Shown here in pieces: positions 1 to 8,497 of a stretch of DNA of 54,399 bases (its first letter is position 1; each line of letters starts with the position of its first letter). The stretch comes from Defluviicoccus sp. bin129 (GTDB lineage Bacteria > Pseudomonadota > Alphaproteobacteria > MPNO01), in NCBI GenBank assembly GCA_002239065.1, contig MPNO01000028.1, forward strand, positions 1 to 54,399, written 5' to 3'. The position numbers and the translations under genes are program-made. Below the pieces are notes generated by a model. It worked only from the letters and a program-made list of their open reading frames with translations, did no database searches and was not told where the DNA came from.

Positions 1-1
1 G

Positions 2-1311
2 GCCGAACGGACCGGGCGGAGCATCGCCGAGACCGGGACGACCGTGTTCCGCCCGCCTTACGCGCCGGTGCCGATCGCGGCCTTCGGCGGGGGGCCGCCC
101 GGCCGCGGCCTCCCGGCGGCCCCGCGGCGCCCCGGCCCCCCCCGAGCCACGGCTGGGCGGAACGGCGGGGCGCCGTCTTCGTCGAGGCCGGCGCCTGGCT
201 GCGCGCCCAATGGTTCCCGCTGCCCGGCGAGACCCATTGGCGGCAGTCGGTCGACCGGGAGGTGACGCAGACCCGCGGCTCGGTCGGCATCTGCGACGTC
301 ACGACGCTCGGCAAGATCGACATCCAGGGGCGCGACGCGCAGGACTTTCTCAACCGGATCTACGCCAACGGCTTCGCCCGGCTCGCGGTCGGCAAGGTGC
401 GCTACGGGCTGATGCTGCGCGAGGACGGCTTCGCCTATGACGACGGCACGACGGCGCGGCTCGGCGAGAACCATTTCGTCATGACGACGACCACGGCGAA
501 CGCCGTCCTGGTGTTCCGCAACATGGAGTTCGCCCGCCAGTGCCTGTGGCCGGGCCTCGACGTCCATCTGATCTCGGCGACCGAGCAATGGGCGCAGTTC
601 GCCGTCGCCGGCCCCAACGCCCGCAGGCTGCTGGAGAAGATCGTCGATCCCGGACACGATATCTCCAACGAGGCCTTCCCCTTCATGGCGTGCGGCGAGA
701 TCGGCGTGTGCGGCGGCACCCCGGCACGGCTTTTCCGCATCTCGTTCTCGGGCGAGCTGGCCTACGAGATCGCCGTGCCCGCGCGCTACGGCGAAGCCCT
801 GATGGAAGCGCTGGTGGCGGCCGGCGAGGAGTTCGGGGCGACCGCCTACGGCACCGAGGCGCTCGGGGTCATGCGGATCGAGAAGGGCCACGCGGCGGGC
901 AACGAGCTCAACGGCCAGACCACGGCGCGCATGCTGGGCCTGCAGCGCATGGTGTCGAAGACCAAGGACTGCATCGGCAACGTGCTGTCCGAACGGCCGG
1001 AGATGAACCGCGAGGACGGGCTGGAGATGATGGGCTTCAAGCCGGTCGATCCCGGGCGGGAGCTCGCCGCCGGCGCCCATTTCCTGGCCCATGGCGAGGC
1101 GGCGGAAACCGCGAACGACCAGGGATGGATGACGTCGGTCGCCTACTCGCCGATGCTGCGATCGTCGATCGGCCTCGGCTTCATCGAGCGGGGGACCGCC
1201 CGTATCGGCGAGACGGTCCGGGCCTGGGACGCCATGCGCGGCACCGACGTCCCGGTCGAGATCGTCTCTCCGCATTTCTACGATCCCGACGGGGAGCGGC
1301 TCCGTGGCTGA
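2..1311 (+). CDS. soxA: Sarcosine oxidase alpha subunit, C-terminal part, frameshifted and cut by window edge
   Basis: The alpha subunit of heterotetrameric sarcosine oxidase oxidatively demethylates sarcosine with its partners, passing the one-carbon unit to folate through its C-terminal GcvT-like domain. The part present covers that domain. The family hallmarks TTVFRPPYAPVPIAAFGG (near base 40), CDVTTLGKIDIQG (near 290), YGLMLREDGF, EQWAQFAVAGPNARRLL and MRIEKGHAAGNELNGQTT are all visible. The gene begins outside the window. Bases 2 to about 136 are read in frame 2 and everything from about 144 in frame 1, so the reading frame shifts in or near a run of eight C at 136-143. This may be a homopolymer sequencing error or a real mutation. 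The stop overlaps the next gene, soxG, by 8 bases, which fits the usual sox operon order. Confidence 0.85.
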   Translation, partial: RTDRAEHRRDRDDRVPPALRAGADRGLRRGAARPRPPGGPAAPRPPPSHGWAERRGAVFVEAGAWLRAQWFPLPGETHWRQSVDREVTQTRGSVGICDVTTLGKIDIQGRDAQDFLNRIYANGFARLAVGKVRYGLMLREDGFAYDDGTTARLGENHFVMTTTTANAVLVFRNMEFARQCLWPGLDVHLISATEQWAQFAVAGPNARRLLEKIVDPGHDISNEAFPFMACGEIGVCGGTPARLFRISFSGELAYEIAVPARYGEALMEALVAAGEEFGATAYGTEALGVMRIEKGHAAGNELNGQTTARMLGLQRMVSKTKDCIGNVLSERPEMNREDGLEMMGFKPVDPGRELAAGAHFLAHGEAAETANDQGWMTSVAYSPMLRSSIGLGFIERGTARIGETVRAWDAMRGTDVPVEIVSPHFYDPDGERLRG

Positions 1312-1876
1312 GGCGGCGCTCACCTCCCGTTTCCCGCTCGACGGCTACCGGAGGACGATCGGGACCGTCGCCCTGGCCGAGATCGCCGGCCTGGCCCTGG
1401 TGTCGGCGGCGGTGCCCCGGGGCGGGGATGCCGCCTTCGCCGCCGCGCTCGCCGAAGGGTTCGGCGCGGCGCGGCCGGCGACCGGCGCTTTCACCCTCGG
1501 CGACAGGCAGGCCGCGCGGATTCTCGGCATGCAGCCGGATCAGGTGTTCGTCCTGTTCGAGCCGCCCGACCCGGACCGCGCGGCAGAGACCGTCTCGGCC
1601 GCTCTCGGGGCGGCCGCCTACGTCACCGACCAGTCCGACAGCTGGGCCATGCTGCGCATCGCCGGCGCCGGCGTCCGTGCCGCGCTGGAACGCATCTGCC
1701 CCCTCGATCTCGACGAGTCGCGCTTCCCGCAAGGCCGGGTGGCGCGCACCGCGATGGAGCATCTCGCGGCGATAATTCTGCGCGACGGCGCGGACAGCTT
1801 CCTGCTGATGAGCCCGCGCTCGTCGGCCCGCGACTTCCTGCGCGCCGTCGAGCTGTCGGTCGAGAACGTCTCCTGA
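1304..1876 (+). CDS. soxG: Sarcosine oxidase gamma subunit
   Basis: A 190-residue protein matching the small gamma subunit of heterotetrameric sarcosine oxidase. Features seen are RAARILG-like text (QAARILGMQPDQVFVLF), a central DQSDSWAMLRIAGAGVRAAL stretch and the C-terminal RTAMEHLAAIILRDGADSFL segment with RDFLRAVEL. Gamma subunits are distant relatives of the GcvT fold and are structural. The ATG overlaps the end of soxA by 8 bases, so translation is probably coupled. It is the last gene of the operon and converges on the molybdenum hydroxylase genes, whose stop lies 18 bases away. Confidence 0.88.
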   Translation: MAEAALTSRFPLDGYRRTIGTVALAEIAGLALVSAAVPRGGDAAFAAALAEGFGAARPATGAFTLGDRQAARILGMQPDQVFVLFEPPDPDRAAETVSAALGAAAYVTDQSDSWAMLRIAGAGVRAALERICPLDLDESRFPQGRVARTAMEHLAAIILRDGADSFLLMSPRSSARDFLRAVELSVENVS

Positions 1877-1894
1877 CGGCGCTTCGACCCCGCC

Positions 1895-4189
1895 TCACCC
1901 CGCGCCGTTCGACGCCTCGCGGATCGCCTTGAGCACCTTGGGCGGCGACATCGGCTGTTCGCGCAGCCTTATGCCGATGGCGTCGTGGATCGCGTTCGAG
2001 ATCGCCGCGATCGGCGGGATGATCGGCACCTCGCCGATGCCGCGCACGCCGTAGGGGTGGTTAGGGTTGGGCACCTCGACGATGTCGGTGCCGATGAACG
2101 GCACGTCCGAGGCGACCGGCACACGGTAGTCGAGGAAGCCCGGGTTCTGCAGCCTGCCGTCCGCGTCGTAGATGTACTCCTCGTTGAGCGCCCAGCCGAT
2201 CCCCTGCACCGCGCCGCCCTGGAACTGGCCCTCGACATAGGCCGGGTGGATCGCCTTGCCGGTGTCCTGGATCACGGTGTAGCGCAGGATCTTGACCAGC
2301 CCGGTCCTGCGGTCGACCTCGACGTCGACGATATGGGTGCCGAAGCCCGGCCCCGCGCCCTCGGCGGTGATTTCCGCATGCCCCGCGATGGGGCCGCCGG
2401 TCATCCCGGACTTGCGGGCGATCTCGACGATGGAGAGCGGCTCGAACTCGCCGACATTGGAGCTCGCCGGGCGGGCATGGCCGTCCTCCCAGACCACCCC
2501 GTCGACCGGCACGTCCCACATTTGCGCGGCGCGCTCGCGCATCACGTCGATCGCCTTGCGCGCGGCCACGGTCACCGCAATGCCGCTCGCGAAGGTGCCG
2601 CGGCTGCCGGCGGTGACGAAGTTGAAGCCGAGCGTCTGGGTGTCGCCGATCTGCGGACGCACCTTGTCGACGTCGATGCCGAGCTCCTCGGCCACCATCA
2701 TCGCCATCGCCGCGCGCGACCCGCCGGCGACGTCGATGGTGCCGAGGATCACGGTCACGCTGCCGTCCTCGTTGACGTTGAGCGTGGTGGTGGTTTCCTT
2801 GCCGATATTGAACCAGAACCCGGTCGCGATACCGCGCCCCTGGTCGGGGCCGAGCTTCTCCTGGAGATGCGGGTGCTGCCGCGCCCGGTTCAGCGTCTCC
2901 TCGTAGCCGATGGGTCCGAAGGTCGGGCCGTAATAGGTCTGGGTGCCCTGCCTGGCGGCGTTCTTCAGGCGGATCTCGATCGGGTCGATGCCGAGCTCGC
3001 GCGACATCTCGTCCAGGATGCTCTCGACGCCGAAGATCGATATCGGCGCGCCCGGCGCGCGATAGGCGGCGACCTTGGGCCGGTTCACGGTGATGTCGTT
3101 GCCCCGCACCCTGACGTTGTCGAGGTCGTAGCGGGTAAACGTGCACATCGCGGCCATCGGCACCGAGGAGCCGGCGAAGGCGCCGGCCTGGAAGTCGAGC
3201 TCGGCCTCGGCGGCGGTGATCCGCCCGTCCTTGCGGCAGCCGATCTTGATCCGCGTATGCGCGCCCGAGGTCGGGCCGGTCGAGCGGAACACGTCCTCCC
3301 GGCTCATCGTCATCTTGACCGGGCGATTGGACTTTTTCGACATCACGATGGCGAGCGGCTCGAGATAGACGTTGTTCTTGCCGCCGAACCCGCCGCCGAG
3401 CTCGGTCGGGATCACGCGGATCTTGGAGATGTCCATCTGCAGCAGCTTGGCGCATTGCGCGCGGATGACGAAATGGCCCTGGGTGGCGGTATAAAGCTCG
3501 ACCTGGCCGTCCTCGGTGTAGCTCGCGATCGAGGCCTGCGGCTCGATATAGCCCTGGTGGACGGGCTTGGTGTTGAACTCGCGCTCGATGACCAGATCGG
3601 CCTCGGCGAAGCCCTGCTCCACGTCGCCCTTGGCGAAGGAGACCACCTTGGCGAGGTTGGAGGGCTTTTCGGGCGCCGGATCGAGCCCCTCGGTCATCTG
3701 CTCCTCGTGCAGCAGCGGCGCGTCGTCGGCCATCGCCTCGACCGGGTCGATGACATGCGGCAGCACCTCGTAATCGACCTCGATCAGCCTGGCCGCGCGG
3801 CGCGCGATCGCCTCCGAGGTGGCGGCGACGGCGGCCACCGGGTGGCCGTCATAGAGCACCTTCTCGCGCGCCATCATGTTGCGGGTCACGTCGCGGAAAT
3901 TGACGATCAGCTCGCCCGCGGCGGCGTACTCGACCGGCATCTCCGGGAAATCGTCGCGCGTGACCACCGCCTTGACGCCCTTGAGCGCTTCGGCCTTGTC
4001 GGTGCGGATGGCGAGCACCCGCGCATGGGCGTGCGGGCTGCGGACCACGCGGCCGTAGATCTGGCCCGGCAGGTTGACGTCGGCGCCGTAGCGGGCCCGG
4101 CCCGTCACCTTGTCGACCCCGTCGGGGCGGATCGGCCGGGTGCCGACGACCTTGAGATCCTTGTCCTCGTATTTGAGCATCGTCGCCAT
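1895..4189 (-). CDS. Xanthine dehydrogenase/CoxL-family molybdopterin-binding large subunit
   Basis: Catalytic subunit of a molybdenum hydroxylase (764 residues, usual family length). The start is the ATG of MATMLKYEDKD at 4189, two bases after the stop of the iron-sulfur subunit; the open frame runs further upstream only as an overlap artefact. Visible family motifs are RPIRPDGVDKVTGRARYGAD at the N terminus, the cofactor loop GGGFGGKNNVYLEP (about residue 270), AYRAPGAPISIFGVES (about 376) and GVRGIGEVP near residue 718, whose Glu is the expected catalytic base. The active-site loop lacks the AYxCSFR signature of true CO dehydrogenase, so CO oxidation is unlikely. The substrate is unknown; N-heterocycles, aldehydes or purines are typical of relatives. 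It is the last gene of a FAD / 2Fe-2S / Mo operon. Confidence 0.9.
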   Translation of the reverse strand: MATMLKYEDKDLKVVGTRPIRPDGVDKVTGRARYGADVNLPGQIYGRVVRSPHAHARVLAIRTDKAEALKGVKAVVTRDDFPEMPVEYAAAGELIVNFRDVTRNMMAREKVLYDGHPVAAVAATSEAIARRAARLIEVDYEVLPHVIDPVEAMADDAPLLHEEQMTEGLDPAPEKPSNLAKVVSFAKGDVEQGFAEADLVIEREFNTKPVHQGYIEPQASIASYTEDGQVELYTATQGHFVIRAQCAKLLQMDISKIRVIPTELGGGFGGKNNVYLEPLAIVMSKKSNRPVKMTMSREDVFRSTGPTSGAHTRIKIGCRKDGRITAAEAELDFQAGAFAGSSVPMAAMCTFTRYDLDNVRVRGNDITVNRPKVAAYRAPGAPISIFGVESILDEMSRELGIDPIEIRLKNAARQGTQTYYGPTFGPIGYEETLNRARQHPHLQEKLGPDQGRGIATGFWFNIGKETTTTLNVNEDGSVTVILGTIDVAGGSRAAMAMMVAEELGIDVDKVRPQIGDTQTLGFNFVTAGSRGTFASGIAVTVAARKAIDVMRERAAQMWDVPVDGVVWEDGHARPASSNVGEFEPLSIVEIARKSGMTGGPIAGHAEITAEGAGPGFGTHIVDVEVDRRTGLVKILRYTVIQDTGKAIHPAYVEGQFQGGAVQGIGWALNEEYIYDADGRLQNPGFLDYRVPVASDVPFIGTDIVEVPNPNHPYGVRGIGEVPIIPPIAAISNAIHDAIGIRLREQPMSPPKVLKAIREASNGAG

Positions 4190-4191
4190 GG

Positions 4192-4671
4192 TCAGACCTC
4201 CCTCATCTCGCGGGCCGCGTCGGCCACCGCCTCGACGATCTTGTGATAGCCGGTGCAGCGGCAGAGATTGCCGGCGAGCCAGTAGCGGATTTCGGTCTCG
4301 GTCGGGTCCGGGTTGCGCTCCAGCAGCGCCCGCGACGCGACCAGCAGACCCGGGGTGCAGATGCCGCATTGCAGGGCGGCGTGTTCGAGGAATTTCTGCT
4401 GCAGCGGGTGCAGCGCCTCGCCATCGGCCATGCCCTCGATGGTCTCGACCTCCTTGCCGTCGACCTCGACGCCGAGCACCAGGCAGGAGCACATCAGCCG
4501 CCCGTCCACGGTGACCGAGCAGGCGCCGCAATCGCCCGTGCCGCAGCCTTCCTTGGTGCCGGTCATTACGAGCTCGTCGCGCAGCACCGAGAGCAGCGTC
4601 TGGTCGCTCTCGCAGAGGAAATCGACCTCGTCGCCGTTGACCGTCGTCGTCACGTGGTAGCGCGCCATCAT
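4192..4671 (-). CDS. (2Fe-2S)-binding small subunit of the molybdenum hydroxylase
   Basis: A 159-residue electron-transfer subunit with two [2Fe-2S] clusters. The N-terminal plant-ferredoxin-type cluster ligands are C43, C48, C51 and C63 (C-x4-C-x2-C-x11-C, within GCGTGDCGAC). The C-terminal cluster motif is QCGICTPG followed by GNLCRCTGYHKIVEAV. The chosen start is the first of two adjacent ATGs at 4671, because it makes an ATGA overlap with the stop of the FAD subunit. Electrons pass from the Mo site of the downstream gene product to FAD. Length and motifs fit CoxS/XdhC-type subunits closely. Confidence 0.93.
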   Translation of the reverse strand: MMARYHVTTTVNGDEVDFLCESDQTLLSVLRDELVMTGTKEGCGTGDCGACSVTVDGRLMCSCLVLGVEVDGKEVETIEGMADGEALHPLQQKFLEHAALQCGICTPGLLVASRALLERNPDPTETEIRYWLAGNLCRCTGYHKIVEAVADAAREMREV

Positions 4672-5528
4672 CCTTGCTCCGCCCGTTCGAGCGCGATCCG
4701 GGCCGCCCGTTCGGCGAGAACGCCCGCGACCTCGATCCTGAATTCCTTGGTGCCCCGCTTGTCGTCGATCGGCCGGCAGGCGGCCGAGGCGGCCGCCGAC
4801 AGTGCGGCGAGCGCGGCATCGTCGACCCGGGTTCCGATCAGCGCGGCGGCGGCCTCGTCCACCAGCAGCGCGCGTTCGGCGACCGCGCCGAGCGCGACCC
4901 GGGCGGCGACGCACATCCCCGCCTCGTCGAGGGCGAGGTTGACGCCGACGCCGACCACCGCGATGTCCATCTCGGTGCGCGGGGTGAAGCGCAGATAGGC
5001 ATCGCCCGAGCGCGGCTCGCGTTCCGGCAGGTCGAAGGAGACCACGATCTCGCCGGCGGCCAGCGAGGTCCGGCCGGGCGCGGTCGCGATGTCCTCCACC
5101 GGCGCCGCGCGCCGCCCGTCCGGGCCGATTATCCGTGCGATCGCGTCGGCCGCGATCAGCGCCGGCACGCTGTCGGCGGCGGGCGATGCGTTGCACAGAT
5201 TGCCGCCGCGCGTCGCCCCGCCGCGGATCTGGATGGAGCCGATCAGCTTGGCGCCGTCGACGATCCCGGGCCAGGCGGCGTTGAAGCCCTCATGCTCCAT
5301 GATCTCCATGCCGGTGACCGCGGCGCCGAGGCGGAACCGGCCGCCCTCCTCGGCGATCTCGCGCATCTCGGCGATGTTCTTGACGTCGACCAGCACCGTC
5401 GGCTCGACGAGGTCGGCGCGCATCTGGATCAACAGATCGGTGCCGCCCGCCAGCACCCTCGCCGCGCCGCCGGCATCCGCCAGCAGCCTGGTCGCCGCGT
5501 CCAGTGACGCCGGCGCTTCATAGCGCAT
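4668..5528 (-). CDS. FAD-binding middle subunit of the molybdenum hydroxylase
   Basis: A 286-residue protein of the CoxM/XDH FAD subunit family. It shows the FAD-binding segments LAGGTDLLIQMR (about residues 35-45) and GSIQIRGGATRGGNLCNASPAAD in the middle; only the first fits the AGGTDL consensus closely. The C-terminal CO-dehydrogenase flavoprotein domain follows (EREPRSGDAYLRFTPRTEMD). The ATG of MRYEAPASLD at 5528 is preferred over one nine codons upstream because it has AGGAGG nine bases before it and matches the short N terminus of relatives. It is the first gene of the three-subunit operon. No accessory or maturation gene is adjacent; the nearest coxG is about 9 kb away in another operon. 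Confidence 0.9.
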   Translation of the reverse strand: MRYEAPASLDAATRLLADAGGAARVLAGGTDLLIQMRADLVEPTVLVDVKNIAEMREIAEEGGRFRLGAAVTGMEIMEHEGFNAAWPGIVDGAKLIGSIQIRGGATRGGNLCNASPAADSVPALIAADAIARIIGPDGRRAAPVEDIATAPGRTSLAAGEIVVSFDLPEREPRSGDAYLRFTPRTEMDIAVVGVGVNLALDEAGMCVAARVALGAVAERALLVDEAAAALIGTRVDDAALAALSAAASAACRPIDDKRGTKEFRIEVAGVLAERAARIALERAEQG

Positions 5529-5664
5529 CCGATTCCGCCTCCTCGATCCCGCCACGATGCCGGCCGCGACCGCGCCCGGCTGTCCGCAGTCATATACCGG
5601 TCCGGGCGGGACGAGGAAAGCGCCCCGGGAGCGAAGGCCGAGGCGCGGGGCTCGAAAGAGGGGA

Positions 5665-5693
5665 TTGCACGTTCATGTTGTGTTCTTTAACTT
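5665..5693 (+). promoter_or_regulatory. Possible sigma-70-like promoter
   Basis: An AT-rich patch in otherwise GC-rich DNA carries TTGCAC at 5665 and TAACTT 17 bases later, upstream of the membrane-protein gene that starts at 5738. The -35 match is good and the -10 match is poor, so this is only a candidate. Confidence 0.25.
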
Positions 5694-5737
5694 CAATTCG
5701 CGTCAAGATAGTCATCCGATGCTGGGAGATGCCGTCG

Positions 5738-6232
5738 ATGGAAGCGTTCTTCGACTACATCGCCGACCACCCGGGCTTCGTTTTCGAAATCCTGCTGATA
5801 CCGCCCGCGGTCGCGGTCTTTCGCGAGGACGGCTATGACACGATAGGCAGAGTAGCGTTCGCCTTTTGGCTGGCGGGGTATGCGATCTCGCTGCTCGTCC
5901 TGGTGCAGGTCATGGGCTTCCTGGCGGGAAGCGATCTCCGCAGATTCTGGCTGGCGGTGATTACGCTCTTCTCCCTGCTCGTGCTCTGCCCCTGCCTGTA
6001 CTTCATATATCACTTCTACGAGAGCGTCGTGCAGCGCGCCCGGGATGCCGGGCATGGCAGGGCGATCGCCTATCTTGCGGTCCTTCCGCCGCTCAACCTG
6101 GCGGTGTTCGCCTATCTCCTCTGGCGCCCCGGCGTTCCGCCGGCCACGCTTCGGCGAAACCGCCAGCGCAGGCGCCGGCGTTGGCGCAAATTGATGTCCC
6201 GGATCGCCGCCTTGCCCCGTGGCTGGCCCTGA
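5738..6232 (+). CDS. DUF805-like small membrane protein
   Basis: A 164-residue predicted inner-membrane protein with about four hydrophobic segments: FEILLIPPAVAVF, FAFWLAGYAISLLVLVQVMG, FWLAVITLFSLLVLCPCLYF and YLAVLPPLNLAVFAYLL. A loop VVQRARDAGHGRAIAY before the last segment resembles the RLHDxGRSGWW region of DUF805 proteins. The tail is strongly basic (RRNRQRRRRRWRK). The ATG at 5738 has GGGAGA eight bases upstream; an in-frame ATG three codons earlier is too close to it. The gene stands alone between the hydroxylase operon, transcribed away, and the acyl-CoA dehydrogenase. No function can be assigned. Confidence 0.6.
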   Translation: MEAFFDYIADHPGFVFEILLIPPAVAVFREDGYDTIGRVAFAFWLAGYAISLLVLVQVMGFLAGSDLRRFWLAVITLFSLLVLCPCLYFIYHFYESVVQRARDAGHGRAIAYLAVLPPLNLAVFAYLLWRPGVPPATLRRNRQRRRRRWRKLMSRIAALPRGWP

Positions 6233-6289
6233 ATCCGGGCCGGTTCCGCACAAGCCCGATTTGCTCTAGGGTCCGCCGCCGGAGGGGCG

Positions 6290-7435
6290 ATGGAATTCGG
6301 GCTTTCCGAGGAGCAGCAGCAGTTCCGCGAGGCCGCGCGGGCCTTCGCCGAGGGCGAGCTGGCGCCGAACGCGGCGGCCTGGGACGAGGACTCGACCTTT
6401 CCGGTCGATACGCTGCGCCAGGCCGCCGCGCTCGGCTTCGCCGGGCTCTATGTCGGCGAGGATGTCGGCGGCTCGGCCTGCCGTCGGCTCGACGCGGCGA
6501 TCGTGCTGGAGGAGCTGGCCGCCGGCTGCACCTCGACGGCGGCCTATATCTCGATCCACAACATGGCCGCCTGGATGATAGACGCCTTCGCCGCCGCCGA
6601 CCGGCGCCTTGCGTGGCTGCCCAAACTCAATTCGATGGACTGGTTCGCGAGCTACTGCCTGACCGAACCCGGCAGCGGGTCGGACGCCGCCTCGCTGACC
6701 ACGCGGGCCGAGCGCGACGGCGACGACTACGTGCTCAACGGCGCCAAGGCGTTCATCTCGGGGGCGGGCAGCGCCGACCTCTACGTCACCATGGCGCGCA
6801 CCGGCACAGACGGTCCGGGCGGGATCTCCTGCATCGGCGTCGAGGCCGGTACGCGAGGGCTCTCCTTCGGCGAGCAGGAGAAGAAGCTAGGTTGGCATTC
6901 CCAGCCCACCGCGATGGTCTATTTCGACGATTGCCACGTGCCGGTCGCCAACCGCATCGGCGCGGAGGGGGAGGGGTTCCGCATCGCCATGGCGGGGCTC
7001 GACGGCGGGCGGATCAATATCGGCGCGTGCTCGATCGGCGGCGCCCGGGCGTGCTACGAGGCGGCGCGGATCTATGTCGGCGAGCGCCGGCAGTTCGGCC
7101 GCGCCATCGCCGACTTCCAAGCGACCCGGTTCAAGCTCGCCGACATGGCGACGGCGCTCGAATCGGCGAGGCTGATGGTGTGGCGCGCGGCGGCGGCGAT
7201 CGATGCCGGCGAGGCGGACGCCACGCTCCGCTGCGCGATGGCCAAGCGGCTCGCCACCGATGCCGGGTTCGAGGTGTGCAACGAGGCCCTGCAACTGCAC
7301 GGCGGGTACGGCTATCTTCGCGACCACGCGATCGAGCGCTATCTGCGCGATCTGCGGGTTCACCAGATCCTCGAAGGGACCAACGAGATCATGCGGGTCG
7401 TCATCGCCCGGCGTCTGCTGGCCGACGGCGGATGA
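6290..7435 (+). CDS. Acyl-CoA dehydrogenase (isobutyryl-CoA dehydrogenase-like)
   Basis: A 381-residue FAD enzyme that inserts an alpha,beta double bond into an acyl-CoA. N-terminal helical domain starts MEFGLSEEQQQFREAARAFA. The flavin signatures CLTEPGSGSDA (about residue 122) and LNGAKAFISGAG follow. The C-terminal domain contains RQFGRAIADFQATRFKLADMA, LQLHGGYGY and HQILEGTNEIMR, whose Glu (near residue 363) is the expected catalytic base in short-chain and isobutyryl-CoA types. The next two genes encode the following steps of valine breakdown, so isobutyryl-CoA is the likely substrate. Other short branched acyl-CoAs remain possible. The stop overlaps the next start as ATGA. Confidence 0.92.
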   Translation: MEFGLSEEQQQFREAARAFAEGELAPNAAAWDEDSTFPVDTLRQAAALGFAGLYVGEDVGGSACRRLDAAIVLEELAAGCTSTAAYISIHNMAAWMIDAFAAADRRLAWLPKLNSMDWFASYCLTEPGSGSDAASLTTRAERDGDDYVLNGAKAFISGAGSADLYVTMARTGTDGPGGISCIGVEAGTRGLSFGEQEKKLGWHSQPTAMVYFDDCHVPVANRIGAEGEGFRIAMAGLDGGRINIGACSIGGARACYEAARIYVGERRQFGRAIADFQATRFKLADMATALESARLMVWRAAAAIDAGEADATLRCAMAKRLATDAGFEVCNEALQLHGGYGYLRDHAIERYLRDLRVHQILEGTNEIMRVVIARRLLADGG

Positions 7436-8481
7436 CGGCGGACATCGCCTTCGCCGTCGAGGGCGCGATCGGGCGGGTGGAACTCAACGCGCCCGCCACC
7501 TTCAACGCGCTCACAAGGGAGATGTGCATCGCCTTCCGCGCCCGCCTGCTCGAATGGGCGGAGGAGCCTGCGATCGGCGCCGTCGTGGTGTCGGGCGCCG
7601 GCGAGCGCGCGTTCTGCGCCGGTGGCGACATTCGCGCGCTCTACGAATCCCATCGCGCCGGCGACGGCGCGGCCGCCACCTTCTTCTGGCACGAATACCG
7701 GCTCGACCACGCGGTGCACGAGTTCCCAAAACCCTATGTCGCGCTGGTCGACGGCATCGCGATGGGCGGCGGGGTCGGCATATCGGTCCACGGATCGCAC
7801 CGGGTGATGACCGAGCGCACGATGTTCGCCATGCCGGAATGCGGCATCGGGCTGTTTCCCGATGTCGGGGCGACCGAGTTCCTGCCGCGCGCGCCGGGCG
7901 AGCTCGGCATGTATCTCGCGCTCACCGGCGCCCGGCTCAAGGCGGCGGACGCGATCCACGCCCGCATCGGCACCCACTACGTGCCGAGCGCGCAGCTGCC
8001 GGGTTTCGTCGAACGCCTCGCCGCGTCCGACCTGTCGGCGGGCGAAGCGGCGGTCGATGCCGTGCTTGCGGAGTTCGCGGAAAATCCCGGGCCGGTGCAG
8101 CTCCGCGAGCATGCGAGGGTGATCGACCGCTGCTTCTCGGCCGAGACGGTGCCCGGGATCATGGACGCGCTCGAAGCCGAGGACGGCTATTTTGCCATCG
8201 AGGCGGCGGACACGCTGCGCACCAAATCGCCGACCAGCATGCTGGTCACCCACCGCCAGCTGCGCGGCGGCGACGGGCTCGATTTCGAATCCGTCATGCG
8301 CCGCGAGTACCGCATGGCCCGCGCCTTCCTCGCCGGGCACGACTTCTTCGAGGGCATCCGCGCGGCGGTGATCGACAAGGACCGCAAGCCGCGCTGGGAC
8401 CCGGCGCGGCTCGAGGATGTCGGCGAAGCGGATGTCGAACGCTGCTTCGCGCCGGTCGAGCGCGAGCTCGCCTTCGACTGA
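7432..8481 (+). CDS. Enoyl-CoA hydratase/isomerase family; likely 3-hydroxyisobutyryl-CoA hydrolase
   Basis: A 349-residue crotonase-fold protein. The oxyanion-hole segments AFCAGGDIRALYE (about residue 60) and ALVDGIAMGGGVGISVHGSHRV (about 105) are clear. MPECGIGLFPDVGATEFLPR and a long C-terminal extension with FFEGIRAAVIDKDRKPRWDP are typical of 3-hydroxyisobutyryl-CoA hydrolases rather than 250-residue hydratases. It would release 3-hydroxyisobutyrate from its CoA ester. The ATG overlaps the previous stop (ATGA). The following gene is a 3-hydroxyisobutyrate dehydrogenase, which supports the assignment. Confidence 0.88.
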   Translation: MTADIAFAVEGAIGRVELNAPATFNALTREMCIAFRARLLEWAEEPAIGAVVVSGAGERAFCAGGDIRALYESHRAGDGAAATFFWHEYRLDHAVHEFPKPYVALVDGIAMGGGVGISVHGSHRVMTERTMFAMPECGIGLFPDVGATEFLPRAPGELGMYLALTGARLKAADAIHARIGTHYVPSAQLPGFVERLAASDLSAGEAAVDAVLAEFAENPGPVQLREHARVIDRCFSAETVPGIMDALEAEDGYFAIEAADTLRTKSPTSMLVTHRQLRGGDGLDFESVMRREYRMARAFLAGHDFFEGIRAAVIDKDRKPRWDPARLEDVGEADVERCFAPVERELAFD

Positions 8482-8497
8482 CTCCGGGGGAGAAAAC

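Noticed and set aside
58..1323. 421-residue minus-strand frame opposite soxA
   Set aside because: Shadow of the GC-rich coding strand; the plus strand matches SoxA throughout.
1985..4246. Open frame of 753 residues opposite the molybdenum hydroxylase
   Set aside because: No family motif and highly biased composition; the opposite strand carries complete Mo-enzyme motifs.
1895..4819. Longer start for the molybdenum hydroxylase large subunit
   Set aside because: The added N terminus overlaps the iron-sulfur subunit in another frame and has no homology-like features; MATMLKYEDKD fits the family start.
1895..5528. Carbon monoxide dehydrogenase (coxMSL)
   Set aside because: The AYxCSFR active-site signature is absent from the large subunit (AYRAPGAP instead).
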